Origin: Tistrella mobilis
GTDB lineage: Bacteria > Pseudomonadota > Alphaproteobacteria > Tistrellales > Tistrellaceae
Direction: 5' to 3'
DNA: 64,000 bases
Assembly: GCF_041468085.1 (NCBI RefSeq)
Contig: NZ_CP121017.1
Location: forward strand, 2,855,676 to 2,919,675
Notes under the pieces: model-generated
What the model was told of the DNA's origin: nothing
Seen by the model: only the letters and a program-made list of their open reading frames with translations
The model's database searches: none
Made by a program: the position numbers and the translations under genes
Shown: positions 26,177-35,742 of the stretch, piece after piece
Position numbering within the stretch: the stretch's first letter is position 1
Layout: each line of letters opens with the position of its first letter

Positions 26177-26713
26177 TCAACCCGTGGAACGTTCTCCGCC
26201 GCCTGCCGCTGCACTATGGGTCGCCGCTGCCGCGGGGCTCTCGCGTCCCTCGATGACTGCAATACTGGCCCGGCCGGTCGCCACCAGTCTGGGCACGCCG
26301 CCGTCCGTCAGCACGTGGACGCGCGCCTCGACCGCGGTCAGCCGACGGCCCGGCTTCACCACGCGGGCGTCAGCCACCAGCCGGCCACCGGCCGCGGCGG
26401 CCAGCAGCGAGACGCCGAAATCCGCCGTCATCACCCCATGGCCCAGGGGCACCAGCGTGGCGGCGGCACAGGCGCAGGCATTGTCGATCAGATAGCCGAT
26501 CACCCCGCCATGAAACACGCCATGGTTCTGCATCAGCTCGGGCCGGGCGGCGATCTCTATGCGGCAGCGACCGCTGCCGAGGGCTGTGAGTTCCGCGCCC
26601 AGATGCGCGGTGAAGCCCTGTGCCGCCACACCGGCGCGGACACGCTTGTCCTGGATTTCGGGCAGGGGGGCGTCCGGCAGGGCAGCCCAGGGGTCGAAGC
26701 CATCGGTGGTCAT
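26177..26713 (-). CDS. PaaI-family hotdog thioesterase
   Basis: Predicted acyl-CoA thioesterase of 178 residues. The hotdog core has the PaaI motif ELMQNHGVFHGGVIGYLIDNACACAAATL near residue 75, where Asn-His and the following Asp are the usual catalytic positions, then VMTADFGVSLLAAAAGGRL. The C-terminal tail (RESPAAAATHSAAAGGG) is low complexity and likely disordered. GGAGAG stands 11 bases before the ATG. It is unlinked in function to its neighbours as far as I can see. Confidence 0.88.
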   Translation of the reverse strand: MTTDGFDPWAALPDAPLPEIQDKRVRAGVAAQGFTAHLGAELTALGSGRCRIEIAARPELMQNHGVFHGGVIGYLIDNACACAAATLVPLGHGVMTADFGVSLLAAAAGGRLVADARVVKPGRRLTAVEARVHVLTDGGVPRLVATGRASIAVIEGRESPAAAATHSAAAGGGERSTG

Positions 26714-27276
26714 CGGGCGCAGCTCTCCTTGGTCGGCGGGGCGGCTTCGTCCGGCCGCTTCCGCATATGGCGATCACTCCGGACCCCAGATTAACCCGAA
26801 CGGGATCCGCCGTCCGGCCGGATGCGCGGCGGCGTGCGACAGAATGCCGCCGCGACAGTCTGTCGATTGCATGCGCGGTCACGCATCCGCGATAGTCCGC
26901 GCCATGGCGCGATGCAGCAAAACAGCCCGATCACGGGCGCACCGTCGGTTCGGTTCCAGCCCCATCACGACTGCGGTCGTGGTGGCTCTTTGTGCTGGAC
27001 CGATGACAGGTCTGCATGCGCAGGCAGGATCAGCCCCCCGCCGGGGATCTGCCCTGCCGCGTCTCCACATCCCCAAGCTGCCGGCCATGCCGCGACCTTT
27101 GCCGTCGCGCATGACCAGAAGGACGGCATCCAAGAAATACCGTGAGGTCATGAGATGGCTTCTTCCATCAACGTCGGCGATTGCCGCCCGACAGCATCAC
27201 CATGTCGTCAGGCACAAAACAGCTTGATGTCGATACCAGAAGAAACCAGCCATCTCTCGATGCAGGGGCATTCGGA
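26714..27276. other. intergenic region upstream of the cbb3 operon
   Basis: About 560 bases in which no frame looks coding. A degenerate FNR/Anr-like site (TTGAT-N4-ATACC, only the left half matching) lies at 27225-27238, about 40 bases before ccoN, where oxygen control of a cbb3 operon would be expected. This site is weak evidence. Confidence 0.4.
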
Positions 27277-28788
27277 ATGACTGCGACGACAGCCGTGGCG
27301 GGCCGTGCCCCCGCCATTTCCACACCGGTGAGCAGTGACACCATCGCCGGCTATAATGAAGCGATCGTCCGCCGCTTCGCGATCGCCACAGTGTTCTGGG
27401 CGGTGTTCGGCTTTGCCGCCGGCACCTGGGTGGCCCTGCTGCTGGCCTTCCCCGAACTGAACATGGGGCTGGAGGGCAGCTTCGGTCGCCTGCGCCCGGT
27501 GCACACCACCGCGGTCGTGATCGCCTTTGCCGGCAATGCGCTGTTCACCACCTCGTTCTATGTTGTGCAGCGCACCTGCCGGACCGGCCTCTGGGGCGGT
27601 CCGCGGCTGGCGAATTTCGTGTTCTGGGGCTTCCAGGCCTTCCTGGTCATGGCCATCGTGGGCTATGTGCTGGGCGTCACCCAGAGCCGCGAATATGCCG
27701 AGCCGGAATGGTATGCCGACATCTGGCTGACCATCGTGTGGCTGGCCTATATGGCGATCTTCGTCGGCACGCTGGCGCGCCGGAAGGAGCCCCATATCTA
27801 CGTCGCCAACTGGTTCTTCCTGGCCTACATCATCACCGTGGCGGTGCTGCATGTGGTGAACAACCTGGCGATGCCGGTCTCCTTCGTCGGCGCCAAGAGC
27901 TACTCGAATTTCTCGGGTGTGCAGGATGCGCTGATCCAGTGGTGGTACGGCCATAACATGGTCGGCTTCCTGCTCACCGCCGGCTTCATCGGCGTGATGT
28001 ACTATTTCGTGCCCAAGCAGGCGGAACGGCCGATCTATTCCTACCGGCTGTCCATCGTCCATTTCTGGGCGCTGATCTTTCTCTATATCTGGGCTGGCCC
28101 GCATCATCTGCACTACACCGCCCTGCCCGACTGGGCGCAGACGCTGGGTGCCGCCTTTTCGATCATGCTGTGGATGCCGTCCTGGGGCGGCATGATCAAC
28201 GGCATCATGACGCTGTCGGGCGCCTGGGGCCGCCTGCGCACCGATCCGATCATGCGCTTCCTGGTCGTGGCCGTGGCCTTCTACGGCATGGCGACCTTCG
28301 AAGGCCCGCTGATGGCACTGAAGCCGGTCAACGCGCTCAGCCATTACACCGACTGGACGGTGGGCCATGTCCATTCGGGTGCCCTCGGCTGGGTGGCCTT
28401 CATGACCTTCGGCGCCTTCTACTATCTGGTGCCGCGGCTCTGGCGCCGGCCGCTCTGGTCGATGCGGCTGGTGGAGTGGCATTTCTGGATCGCCTCTCTC
28501 GCCATCGTGCTCTACATCACCGCGATGTGGGTCTCGGGCATCGCCCAGGGCCTGATGTGGCGCGCCTATGACGAGTTCGGCTTCCTGCGCTACAGCTTCG
28601 CCGACAGCGTCGCCATGCTGCACCCCTATTACGTGACCCGTGCGCTGGGCGGGGTGCTCTATCTGACCGGCGGACTGCTGTTCGCCTTCAACATCTTCAT
28701 GACCATCCGTCAGCCCGCCCCGGCAACCCTGCCGGAGGCGAGCGATGCCACGCCGCTGCGTGGTGCCGCACCGGCTGCGGGTTCCTGA
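27277..28788 (+). CDS. ccoN: cbb3-type cytochrome c oxidase subunit I
   Basis: Catalytic heme-copper subunit that reduces oxygen in the inner membrane with high affinity. The product has 503 residues and about twelve helices. Visible marks: [20 protein letters not shown] (heme b ligand His), [25 protein letters not shown] (CuB ligand region), [16 protein letters not shown] (CuB His pair) and [17 protein letters not shown] (heme ligand histidines). ATG 27277 is used because [13 protein letters not shown] follows at normal distance; the frame runs back to 27181. It opens the ccoNOQP-ccoG-fixH operon. Confidence 0.96.
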   Translation: MTATTAVAGRAPAISTPVSSDTIAGYNEAIVRRFAIATVFWAVFGFAAGTWVALLLAFPELNMGLEGSFGRLRPVHTTAVVIAFAGNALFTTSFYVVQRTCRTGLWGGPRLANFVFWGFQAFLVMAIVGYVLGVTQSREYAEPEWYADIWLTIVWLAYMAIFVGTLARRKEPHIYVANWFFLAYIITVAVLHVVNNLAMPVSFVGAKSYSNFSGVQDALIQWWYGHNMVGFLLTAGFIGVMYYFVPKQAERPIYSYRLSIVHFWALIFLYIWAGPHHLHYTALPDWAQTLGAAFSIMLWMPSWGGMINGIMTLSGAWGRLRTDPIMRFLVVAVAFYGMATFEGPLMALKPVNALSHYTDWTVGHVHSGALGWVAFMTFGAFYYLVPRLWRRPLWSMRLVEWHFWIASLAIVLYITAMWVSGIAQGLMWRAYDEFGFLRYSFADSVAMLHPYYVTRALGGVLYLTGGLLFAFNIFMTIRQPAPATLPEASDATPLRGAAPAAGS

Positions 28789-28805
28789 GGCGGAGGATCG
28801 GACAC

Positions 28806-29567
28806 ATGCCCCGTTTCAATCACGCCCGTATCGAGCGCAGCACCTCGCTGCTGTTCATCCTGACGCTGATGGTCATCTCGATCGGCGGCCTGGTGGAAAT
28901 CGTGCCGCTGTTCAAGGTGGAAAGCACGGTGAAGCCGGTCGAAGGGGTGCGCCCCTATACGCCGCTGGAGCAGATGGGCCGCAACATCTACACCCGCGAA
29001 GGCTGCTATACCTGCCACAGCCAGATGATCCGGCCCTTCCGCGACGAGGTGGAACGCTACGGCCATTATTCGATCGCGGCCGAAAGCATGTACGACCATC
29101 CCTTCCTGTGGGGATCGAAGCGCACCGGCCCGGATCTCGCCCGGGTCGGCCTCAAATACTCCAATGAATGGCAGGTGGCGCATCTGGTCGATCCGCGCAG
29201 CGTGGTGCCGGTCTCGATCATGCCCTCTTATGCCGCGCTGCTCGATCGCGATCTCGACGTCTCGGAGGTCTCGGAGCATCTGCGCGCGCTGCGGGCGGTG
29301 GGCGTGCCCTACAGCCAGGAGATGATCGCCCGCGCCGAGGCCGATCTCACCGCCCAGGCGGGTGGCACCGATCCGGAAGAAATGCAGCGTCGCTATCCGG
29401 GCGCGAAGGTCGGCGACTATGACGGCCAGCCCGACCGGATCACCGAAATGGATGCGCTGGTCGCCTATCTCCAGGTCCTGGGCACCATGGTCGATTTCAC
29501 CGATGTCAGGCTGGAAAGCGGCATCGGTGCCGGCATCGCCGGCTCGAAGGTGGAGGGCGGACAGTGA
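28806..29567 (+). CDS. ccoO: cbb3-type cytochrome c oxidase subunit II (monoheme)
   Basis: Membrane-anchored c-type cytochrome that passes electrons to CcoN. The 253-residue product has an N-terminal anchor ([22 protein letters not shown]), the heme-binding [15 protein letters not shown] near residue 72 and the distal methionine region VSIMPSY. GGAGGATC precedes the start. Its stop overlaps the ccoQ GTG by four bases. Confidence 0.97.
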   Translation: MPRFNHARIERSTSLLFILTLMVISIGGLVEIVPLFKVESTVKPVEGVRPYTPLEQMGRNIYTREGCYTCHSQMIRPFRDEVERYGHYSIAAESMYDHPFLWGSKRTGPDLARVGLKYSNEWQVAHLVDPRSVVPVSIMPSYAALLDRDLDVSEVSEHLRALRAVGVPYSQEMIARAEADLTAQAGGTDPEEMQRRYPGAKVGDYDGQPDRITEMDALVAYLQVLGTMVDFTDVRLESGIGAGIAGSKVEGGQ

Positions 29568-29731
29568 TCGATGCACTGAGCGCCCTTGTCTACAAGTACT
29601 GGCTGGTCGCGGCGGTGGTGCTGTTTGCGCTGATCCTGCTGCGCACCTTCCGGCCTTCGTCGCGCGAGCAGATGAAGGCGCATGCCAACATCCCCTTCCT
29701 GATCAAGGACGAAGACGATGGCCGCGCCTGA
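29564..29731 (+). CDS. ccoQ: cbb3-type oxidase small subunit CcoQ
   Basis: A 55-residue single-helix protein that stabilises the oxidase. Translation from GTG 29564 gives [20 protein letters not shown], then [20 protein letters not shown] and [10 protein letters not shown], which fits CcoQ: one helix followed by a short charged tail with IPF. The start overlaps the ccoO stop (GTGA) and the end overlaps ccoP by 14 bases. It was identified by position and by this pattern. Confidence 0.93.
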   Translation: MIDALSALVYKYWLVAAVVLFALILLRTFRPSSREQMKAHANIPFLIKDEDDGRA

Positions 29732-30587
29732 ACGTGATGATCTGACCGGCCGCTACACCACCGGCCATGAATGGGACGGCATCAAAGAGCTGTCGACCCC
29801 GATCCCCGGCTGGTGGGTCGGCGTGTTCCTGATCTCGATCGCCGTCGCCCTGCTCTACATGGTGCTCTACCCGTCCTTCGCGTCGACCGAGCGCTATTAC
29901 GAGGGCGCGCTGAAATACAGCAGCGCCGAAGAGCTGCGCAGGGAGGTGGTCGCCGCCCGTGCCGCCCAGGCCCCGATGCGCAATGCCCTGGTCGAGACCC
30001 CGCTGGAGGAGATCGAGGCCGACGACAGCCTCCGCCGGTTCGCGACCACTGGCGGCCAGGCCGCGTTCAACGAGAACTGCGCCGCCTGCCATGGCGTGGG
30101 GGCCGGCGGCCAGATCGGCCAGTTCCCGGCGCTGGTGGACGATGACTGGATCTGGGGTGGCAAGATCGCCGACATCCGCCAGACCATCCTCTACGGCATC
30201 CGGTCGGCCCATCCCGATACCCGGCAATCGCTGATGCCGGTTTTCGGCCAGATCCTGACGCCCGAGCAGATCAGCCAGACGGCCGCCTATGTGAAGAGCC
30301 TGTCGGATCCGACCGCGGCCGGCAGCCGCGCCAGCATGCCGGGGGCCCCTCTCTACGCCGCCAACTGCGCCTCGTGCCATGGGGCCGAGGGCCAGGGCGG
30401 CCGTGATTTCGGTGCGCCGCGGCTGAATGACGCCATCTGGCTCTATGGCAGCAGTCAGGAGGCGATCGAGCGGCAGATCACCAACCCGCGCATGGGCGTG
30501 ATGCCGGCTTTCGGTGAACGGCTGGACGAATCGACCGTGCGGATGATTGCGGTCTATGTCCACACGCTGGGTGGTGGCGAGAAATGA
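29718..30587 (+). CDS. ccoP: cbb3-type cytochrome c oxidase subunit III (diheme)
   Basis: Diheme c-type cytochrome of 289 residues that takes electrons from soluble cytochrome c. The N-terminus ([29 protein letters not shown]) and one helix (VGVFLISIAVALLYMVLYPSF) are typical. Two heme sites, CAACHG near residue 124 and CASCHG near 216, have methionine-containing regions (SLMPVFG and GVMPAFG). Its stop overlaps the ccoG start by four bases. Confidence 0.97.
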   Translation: MAAPERDDLTGRYTTGHEWDGIKELSTPIPGWWVGVFLISIAVALLYMVLYPSFASTERYYEGALKYSSAEELRREVVAARAAQAPMRNALVETPLEEIEADDSLRRFATTGGQAAFNENCAACHGVGAGGQIGQFPALVDDDWIWGGKIADIRQTILYGIRSAHPDTRQSLMPVFGQILTPEQISQTAAYVKSLSDPTAAGSRASMPGAPLYAANCASCHGAEGQGGRDFGAPRLNDAIWLYGSSQEAIERQITNPRMGVMPAFGERLDESTVRMIAVYVHTLGGGEK

Positions 30588-32161
30588 CCGCAGGATCAGG
30601 CATCACCAACGCATCGGTCACCACCACCGATGCCGCCACTGCGGACCGGCCGGCGCGAGCAGCGCCGGCCGCCCGCCGGCCTCGGCGCAAACCCCATCTG
30701 CCCCAGCCGGTGCACGGCCATTTCCGGCGGCTGAAGACCCGGCTGACCGTGATCTTCCTCGGCATCCTGTTCCTGGTGCCGTGGATCCGCTGGGATCGCG
30801 GGCCCGGCCTGCCCGATCAGGCGGTGCTGTTCGACCTGCCCGGCCGGCGGCTGTTCGCTTTTGGTCTGGAACTCTGGCCGCAGGATCTGCCAATTGCGGT
30901 GGGGCTGATGGTGGCCGGCGCCTTCGGCCTGTTCTATGCCACCAGCCTGTCCGGCCGGGTCTGGTGCGGCTTTTCCTGCCCGCAAACGGTCTGGACCGAC
31001 ATTTTCGGCGGCGTGCGCCGGCTGGCGCATCGGATCGCGAAGGGCAACGAGGCCGCGATCGGGCCGCTGACCGGGGCGATGAGCGCCGCCGTCGCGATCC
31101 TGACCGGGCTGGGCTTCGCCCAATGGTTCATCGACGCCCCCGGGCTGGCCGGCCGCTTCCTGGACGGCAGCCTGCCCGGTGCCGTCTATGGCGCCGTCTT
31201 CCTGATTGCGCTGTTCACCTATGTGCTGGGGGCCCATGCACGAGAGCGGGTCTGCCTGCATATGTGCCCCTGGCCCCGCTTCCAGGCCGCGCTGCTCGAC
31301 CGCGACAGCCTGGTCGTGACCTATCGCCGGACCCGGGGCGAGCCGCGGGCCCGCAAGCGGGTGGCCCTGCGTCCCGAGCTGCTGGCGACGCCCCCGGCCG
31401 GGCCCGTCACCGGCATGCCGCAGGCTTTCGCCTTTGCCGCCGACGGCACGGTGGGCCTTGCCCGCGGTGCTACCGTCACCGCCGCACCGCTCAGTCGCGG
31501 CGACTGCATCGATTGCGGCCGCTGCGTCCAGGTCTGCCCCACCGGCATCGACATCCGCGACGGGCTGCAGATGGGCTGCATCGGTTGCGGGCTGTGCATC
31601 GATGCCTGCGACGAGGTGATGACGAAGATCGACCGGCCGACCGGGCTGATCCGCTTCGATGCCGAAGAGGCCGACCCGGCGCCGATGGCACCGCCGGCCC
31701 GGATCGGCTTCTTCCGGCCCAAGGCGATGATCTTCGGCGGCGCCATGGTCGTGGCGCTGGCGGCGGTCAGCTTCGGCGTGGCGAACATCACCGACGTTCA
31801 GGTCGATGTCGAGCCGCAGAACACCCCGCGCTATGTGCTGCTGTCGGACGGCAGCGTGCGCAACGACTACACCGTCCGCCTGTCGCACCGCCTGCCCCGG
31901 CTGGACGGGGTGACCGCCTCGGTCGAGGGCATGCCGGATGCGACGCTCCGCTTCACCAGCGGTGACGGGGCCGATGCGGCCGAGATGGCGGTGGGTGGTC
32001 AGCGCAGTGCCGCCAACCGGCTGCTGGTGATCCAGCCGCCGCTGCGGGGCGACGCCCTGCCCCCGGCCGGGCCGCACCCGATCGTGCTGGTCTTCCACGA
32101 CACGTCGACCGGCGCGGAACTCGCCCGGGTCGATACCCGCTTCTGGGAGCCGGAGAGATGA
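30584..32161 (+). CDS. ccoG: cytochrome c oxidase accessory protein CcoG (RdxA/FixG)
   Basis: Membrane iron-sulfur protein needed for cbb3 assembly, thought to reduce Cu(II) for insertion. The 525-residue product has membrane helices in the first 230 residues with CGFSCPQTVWTD and CLHMCPWPRFQAALLD, then two 4Fe-4S motifs (CIDCGRCVQVCP and CIGCGLCIDACDEVM), a further helix (AMIFGGAMVVALAAVSFGV) and a periplasmic Ig-like tail. The N-terminal 35 residues are a low-complexity Thr/Ala stretch. Coupled to ccoP and fixH by four-base overlaps. Confidence 0.96.
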   Translation: MTAGSGITNASVTTTDAATADRPARAAPAARRPRRKPHLPQPVHGHFRRLKTRLTVIFLGILFLVPWIRWDRGPGLPDQAVLFDLPGRRLFAFGLELWPQDLPIAVGLMVAGAFGLFYATSLSGRVWCGFSCPQTVWTDIFGGVRRLAHRIAKGNEAAIGPLTGAMSAAVAILTGLGFAQWFIDAPGLAGRFLDGSLPGAVYGAVFLIALFTYVLGAHARERVCLHMCPWPRFQAALLDRDSLVVTYRRTRGEPRARKRVALRPELLATPPAGPVTGMPQAFAFAADGTVGLARGATVTAAPLSRGDCIDCGRCVQVCPTGIDIRDGLQMGCIGCGLCIDACDEVMTKIDRPTGLIRFDAEEADPAPMAPPARIGFFRPKAMIFGGAMVVALAAVSFGVANITDVQVDVEPQNTPRYVLLSDGSVRNDYTVRLSHRLPRLDGVTASVEGMPDATLRFTSGDGADAAEMAVGGQRSAANRLLVIQPPLRGDALPPAGPHPIVLVFHDTSTGAELARVDTRFWEPER

Positions 32162-32691
32162 CATCCCCCCGGCACGGTTCACGACAGTACACCGTCCCCT
32201 CGGATCCGCCGCCCCGGCCATCGGATCGCTGGATCCCGCGGGCGATCGTGGGCTTCTTTCTGGTGCTGGGCTCGGTCCAGGCCGGTTTCGTGACGCTGGC
32301 CTATGACAGCTTCACCGGCCTGGTCACCGACGACCCCTATGCCACCGGCATCGAATACGACCGGGTGCTGAAAGAGCGCGAGAGCGAAGCCGCCCTGGGC
32401 TGGCAGGTGGATGCCGCCTTCGAGCCGGGCAGTGAACCCCGCACCGGCCGGCTGGTGGTGCGGGTGACCGATGCCGGCGGGCAGCCACTCGACGATGTGG
32501 TCGTCCAGGGAGAGGCCGAACATACCGGCCGGATCCCGCAGCTCCTGCCCGTCAGCTTCGCGCCCGCGGGGCCCGACCGGCTGGTCGGCACGCTCGATTT
32601 CCCCAATGGCGGCAACTGGTTCATCCGCCTGAAGGTCACGCAGGGGGATGAGGGGGTGCGACGTCTCGTCGAATTGCCGGTGATCCGCTGA
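32158..32691 (+). CDS. fixH: FixH/CcoH family cbb3 assembly protein
   Basis: Single-pass membrane protein of 177 residues that helps assemble the oxidase. It has an N-terminal helix (WIPRAIVGFFLVLGSVQAGFVTLAY) and a periplasmic beta-domain with LGWQVDAAFEP and the C-terminal NGGNWFIRLKV that is typical of FixH. Overlaps ccoG by four bases. The expected next gene, ccoI, is missing here. Confidence 0.9.
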   Translation: MTSPRHGSRQYTVPSDPPPRPSDRWIPRAIVGFFLVLGSVQAGFVTLAYDSFTGLVTDDPYATGIEYDRVLKERESEAALGWQVDAAFEPGSEPRTGRLVVRVTDAGGQPLDDVVVQGEAEHTGRIPQLLPVSFAPAGPDRLVGTLDFPNGGNWFIRLKVTQGDEGVRRLVELPVIR

Positions 32692-32774
32692 CCGGCTATC
32701 TCTCCCCTGCCCGCTTCTGCTCTCCCCTTGATCGTCGAACCGATCGACGTCCGACATCTTCCGGAGTTTCTGCC

Positions 32775-33431
32775 ATGTCCATGACGACCTCTCCTGCCGG
32801 CGGCGTATCGGGTGGCCGGCCGGCCGTATGGCCCCTGATCGTTGCCATCATCGCCGCCGCGGCGATCGGCGGCATGGTCGCCGGGGCCGAAGTGGCCGTC
32901 GTTGCGGGGCTGGGCGCCCTGATCGTGTCGCTGCTGCCGCGGATCATCATGATCGCCGGCCGCGGCGGCATCAGCGCCTTCGCGGTCGCCGGCCGCGCCA
33001 TGTACACCGCCGGCCGGATCGGCGGCATCGCGATTGCCCTGCCCGGCCTGTTCATCACCAGCCTGGTCTGGCTGATCATCGGCCTGCCGGCCGCACTGGC
33101 ACGCGCGGCCCATGCCCGGGCTGCCAGCACCGGTGTTCAGCCCGCCCCCCTGCCCACCCTGCCGGATCTTGCCGTGGCGGGCCGGCTGGGCCAGCGCGCC
33201 AAGGCCCGCGGGATCAGCTTCCTGAAGGGCATGGTCTCGGAGCGCGGCCTGCCGCTGCTGCTCGCCAATCTTCTGCTGGCGCTGATCATCGGCTGCGTGC
33301 TGCTGGGCATGGGTGTGGCGCTTTATGCCGCACTGATCGCCGTGCCGGTGATGATCGCCACCATGATGCTGGTCGCCGTCGACGGCAGCGACGAGCCCGA
33401 GGTGCCCGCGGCCGGCGACACCCAGCACTGA
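32775..33431 (+). CDS. unknown multi-pass membrane protein in the cbb3 cluster
   Basis: A 218-residue protein with four or five hydrophobic segments: VWPLIVAIIAAAAIGGMVAG, VVAGLGALIVSLLPRIIMIAG, IGGIAIALPGLFITSLVWLIIG, and LLLANLLLALIIGCVLLGMG to VMIATMMLV. A basic, soluble linker lies at about 115-160. No heavy-metal ATPase motifs (no CPC, DKTGT or HP), so it is not a shortened CcoI, and I do not recognise the family. CCGGAG precedes the ATG. It lies on the same strand between fixH and a SafE-type protein, in the place where ccoI and ccoS normally occur. Confidence 0.75.
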   Translation: MSMTTSPAGGVSGGRPAVWPLIVAIIAAAAIGGMVAGAEVAVVAGLGALIVSLLPRIIMIAGRGGISAFAVAGRAMYTAGRIGGIAIALPGLFITSLVWLIIGLPAALARAAHARAASTGVQPAPLPTLPDLAVAGRLGQRAKARGISFLKGMVSERGLPLLLANLLLALIIGCVLLGMGVALYAALIAVPVMIATMMLVAVDGSDEPEVPAAGDTQH

Positions 33432-33459
33432 TCCCGCTGCCCGCGCGGAGAACGGGGCC

Positions 33460-34176
33460 ATGGCAGTGTCCGAACTCACCTTTGCCGGCGGCGCCCTGAT
33501 GGGCTTCGCCGGCAGCCTGCATTGTGCCGGCATGTGCGGCAGCATCGCCGCCGGTCTGATGTTCTCGTTCGACGGCGAAGGCGGCACACGCGGACGGATC
33601 AAGGCGCTGGCCGCCGCCCATGCCGGGCGGGTGCTGGCCTATGCCACTGCCGGCCTGGTGGTGGGGGCGATCGGCACCTCGGTCTATGCCGGGCTGGACC
33701 GCGCCGGGGGCTATGAAATCGCCCGGCTGATCGGCGCCGCCACCCTGGTCTGGGTGGGGCTGTCGGTTGCGGGGCTGGTGCCGTCCCTTGCCCGGCTCGA
33801 TCGGCTCGCCATGCCGCTCACCGCCGGCATCGCCCGGGTGCTGCGCCCGGCGGGCATCGGCGGCGGCATCGCGGCGGGGCCCGGCGGGGCCTTCGTCTCG
33901 GGGCTCGCCTGGGGTTGCGTGCCCTGCGGCATGGTCTATGGCGCGCTGTTCTACGCCATGATGACCGGCAGCCCCGAAGGCGGGCTGTCGGTCATGGCCG
34001 GTTTCGGCCTCGGCACCGTGCCGGCCGTCGCCGCCACCGCTCTTGGTTTCGCGGGTCTGCGCCGCTTGGCAGCACGTCCCGGCCTGCGCATGGCCGCGGG
34101 CCTTGCCATCGCGACGCTGGGCCTGCTCTCCGCCCTTATCCCCTCGGTCGGTGCCGCAGTCCTCTGCCTGCCGTAA
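33460..34176 (+). CDS. SafE/TauE-like membrane protein of cbb3 clusters
   Basis: A 238-residue six-helix protein of the COG2836 type often found with ccoGHIS. SLHCAGMCGSIAAGL near residue 20 and WGCVPCGMVYGALFYAMM near 150 are the family's paired Cys motifs and may bind copper or thiols; copper supply to the oxidase is the proposed role in related organisms. GGAG precedes the ATG. Last gene of the series, ending at a strong terminator. Confidence 0.9.
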   Translation: MAVSELTFAGGALMGFAGSLHCAGMCGSIAAGLMFSFDGEGGTRGRIKALAAAHAGRVLAYATAGLVVGAIGTSVYAGLDRAGGYEIARLIGAATLVWVGLSVAGLVPSLARLDRLAMPLTAGIARVLRPAGIGGGIAAGPGGAFVSGLAWGCVPCGMVYGALFYAMMTGSPEGGLSVMAGFGLGTVPAVAATALGFAGLRRLAARPGLRMAAGLAIATLGLLSALIPSVGAAVLCLP

Positions 34177-34180
34177 AAGC

Positions 34181-34214
34181 AAAACACCCCGCCGGTCGCC
34201 CGGCGGGGTGTTTT
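34181..34214 (+). terminator. bidirectional intrinsic terminator of the cbb3 cluster and rpsD
   Basis: Perfect 15-base stem aaaacaccccgccgg / ccggcggggtgtttt with loop tcgc. A and T runs on both sides suit the convergent cbb3 operon and rpsD. Confidence 0.93.
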
Positions 34215-34259
34215 GTATCTGGTGCCCGAGATCCCGAAGGCTCTCCGGACCCGACAGGA

Positions 34260-34874
34260 TCAGCGCGAGTAGTACTCGATGATCTGCTTCGGATCCATCT
34301 GGACCGGATAGGGGACTTCGGCCAGCTGCGGCATGCGATTATAGGTCGCGGTCAGCTTGTCGAAATCGACGTCGATGTACTCCGGCACCTCGCGCTCGCG
34401 GCGCTGGGTGGCTTCGAGCACGAAGGTGAGCTGACGCGACTTCTCGCGGACGCTCACGACGTCACCCGGCTTCAGGCGGTAGGAGGGGATGGTCACGCGG
34501 CGGCCGTTGACCGCGACATGGCCATGATTGATGAACTGACGCGCGGCGAAGACCGTCGCAACGAAGTTCGCACGATAGACGACGGCGTCGAGGCGGCTTT
34601 CGAGCAGACCGATGAGGTTCTCGGTCGACTCACCCTTGCGACGGGTGGCCTCGTCGACGACGCGACGGAACTGCTTCTCGGTCAGGTTGCCGTAGTAACC
34701 CTTCAGCTGCTGCTTGGCAGCGAGCTGCAGACCGTAGTCGGAAGGCTTGCGGCGACGCTGACCGTGCTGGCCGGGGCCATACGAACGTGCATTCACCGGG
34801 CTCTTGGCCGTGCCCCAGAGATTCACGCCGAGCCGCCGGCTGATCTTGTGCTTGGCCTGGATACGCTTGGTCAT
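34260..34874 (-). CDS. rpsD: 30S ribosomal protein S4
   Basis: Primary 16S rRNA-binding protein of the small subunit, 204 residues. It starts [20 protein letters not shown], and the S4 domain is at about 93-160 ([41 protein letters not shown]). The reading frame stays open back into the next gene, so the family N-terminus and the promoter decide the start at 34874. Single gene with its own promoter, as is common in Alphaproteobacteria, where rpsD is outside the alpha operon. Confidence 0.98.
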   Translation of the reverse strand: MTKRIQAKHKISRRLGVNLWGTAKSPVNARSYGPGQHGQRRRKPSDYGLQLAAKQQLKGYYGNLTEKQFRRVVDEATRRKGESTENLIGLLESRLDAVVYRANFVATVFAARQFINHGHVAVNGRRVTIPSYRLKPGDVVSVREKSRQLTFVLEATQRREREVPEYIDVDFDKLTATYNRMPQLAEVPYPVQMDPKQIIEYYSR

Positions 34875-34925
34875 TTGAGAGCGAACCGTTCGGTAACGGG
34901 GTAGACCGCAGTAGAGGATCGGGAC

Positions 34926-34954
34926 TGAATACAGGCGCTTCCCGCGGTTGTCAA
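34926..34954 (-). promoter_or_regulatory. sigma70 promoter of rpsD
   Basis: Consensus TTGACA (minus strand, 34954-34949), a 17-base spacer and TATTCA (34931-34926) lie about 50 bases before the rpsD start. This is the best promoter match in the window; its -35 overlaps the last codons of btuD. Confidence 0.8.
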
Positions 34955-35742
34955 AGGGAATCGCCCGGATTTCCGCGGGGTTCGGGCCGGGCCCTGACGG
35001 CGACCGGCCAGGCGCCCGGGGTGATCGGCGCCGGAACCGGCCGGATGCCGAAGGCCGCTTCGATCGCCCCGTTTCGCAGCACGGCGGCGGGCGGGTCCAG
35101 AGCCAGCAGCCGCCCCTTCGCCAGCACCGCCACCCGGTCGGCATGGGCGAGGGCCAGGCCCAGATCATGCAACACCACAACCACCGTCATCGATCCACGC
35201 AAGCTTTCGAACAGCTGCATCAGCGACAGCGCGTGGCCGATATCCAGCGCCGCCGCCGGCTCGTCGGCAAGCAGGGCACCGGCCGGCGCGGCCAGCGCCC
35301 AGGCCACCGCCGCCCGCGCCCGCTCGCCGCCCGACAGATCGTCCAGCCGCCGATCCAGCAGGTCGCCGAGGTCGAGGGCCGGATCAGGCGCCGCCGGCCG
35401 GCCCGCCTGCCACCACCCTGCCCCGCGGGCCGCCCCCAGCCGGACCAGATCACGCACCGTCAGGTTCCAGTGGCTGCGAAAGCCTTGCGGCAGATGGGCG
35501 ATCCGCCCTGCCACCGCCCGCCGGCCAAGCCCGGCGACCGATCGGCCGTCGATCAGGGCCCGCCCGACATCGGGCATGAGCGCGCCGGTCAACATGCGCA
35601 GCGCCGTGGTCTTGCCGGAGCCGTTCGGGCCGACCAGGGCCAGCAGCTCCCCGGGCCGGACATCGAGCGACAGATCATCCAGCACCACCCGCCCGCCCAG
35701 ACGGAGCGTCACTTGGTCGAGGGCCAGGCCCGCCGCGGTCAT
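34951..35742 (-). CDS. btuD: vitamin B12 ABC transporter ATP-binding protein
   Basis: Nucleotide-binding subunit, 263 residues: Walker [10 protein letters not shown] near residue 39, Q-loop PQGFRSHWN, signature [11 protein letters not shown], Walker [13 protein letters not shown] and the switch His in [10 protein letters not shown]. The family is FecE/BtuD (metal-chelate type). ATG 35742 overlaps the permease stop by four bases; the longer frame is not family-like. Assignment to B12 rests on the upstream riboswitch and BtuB. Confidence 0.9.
   Translation of the reverse strand: MTAAGLALDQVTLRLGGRVVLDDLSLDVRPGELLALVGPNGSGKTTALRMLTGALMPDVGRALIDGRSVAGLGRRAVAGRIAHLPQGFRSHWNLTVRDLVRLGAARGAGWWQAGRPAAPDPALDLGDLLDRRLDDLSGGERARAAVAWALAAPAGALLADEPAAALDIGHALSLMQLFESLRGSMTVVVVLHDLGLALAHADRVAVLAKGRLLALDPPAAVLRNGAIEAAFGIRPVPAPITPGAWPVAVRARPEPRGNPGDSL

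Noticed and set aside
27225-27238. FNR/Anr box upstream of ccoN
   Set aside because: Only the TTGAT half matches; the right half is ATACC instead of ATCAA. Kept as a note in the region entry, not as a site.
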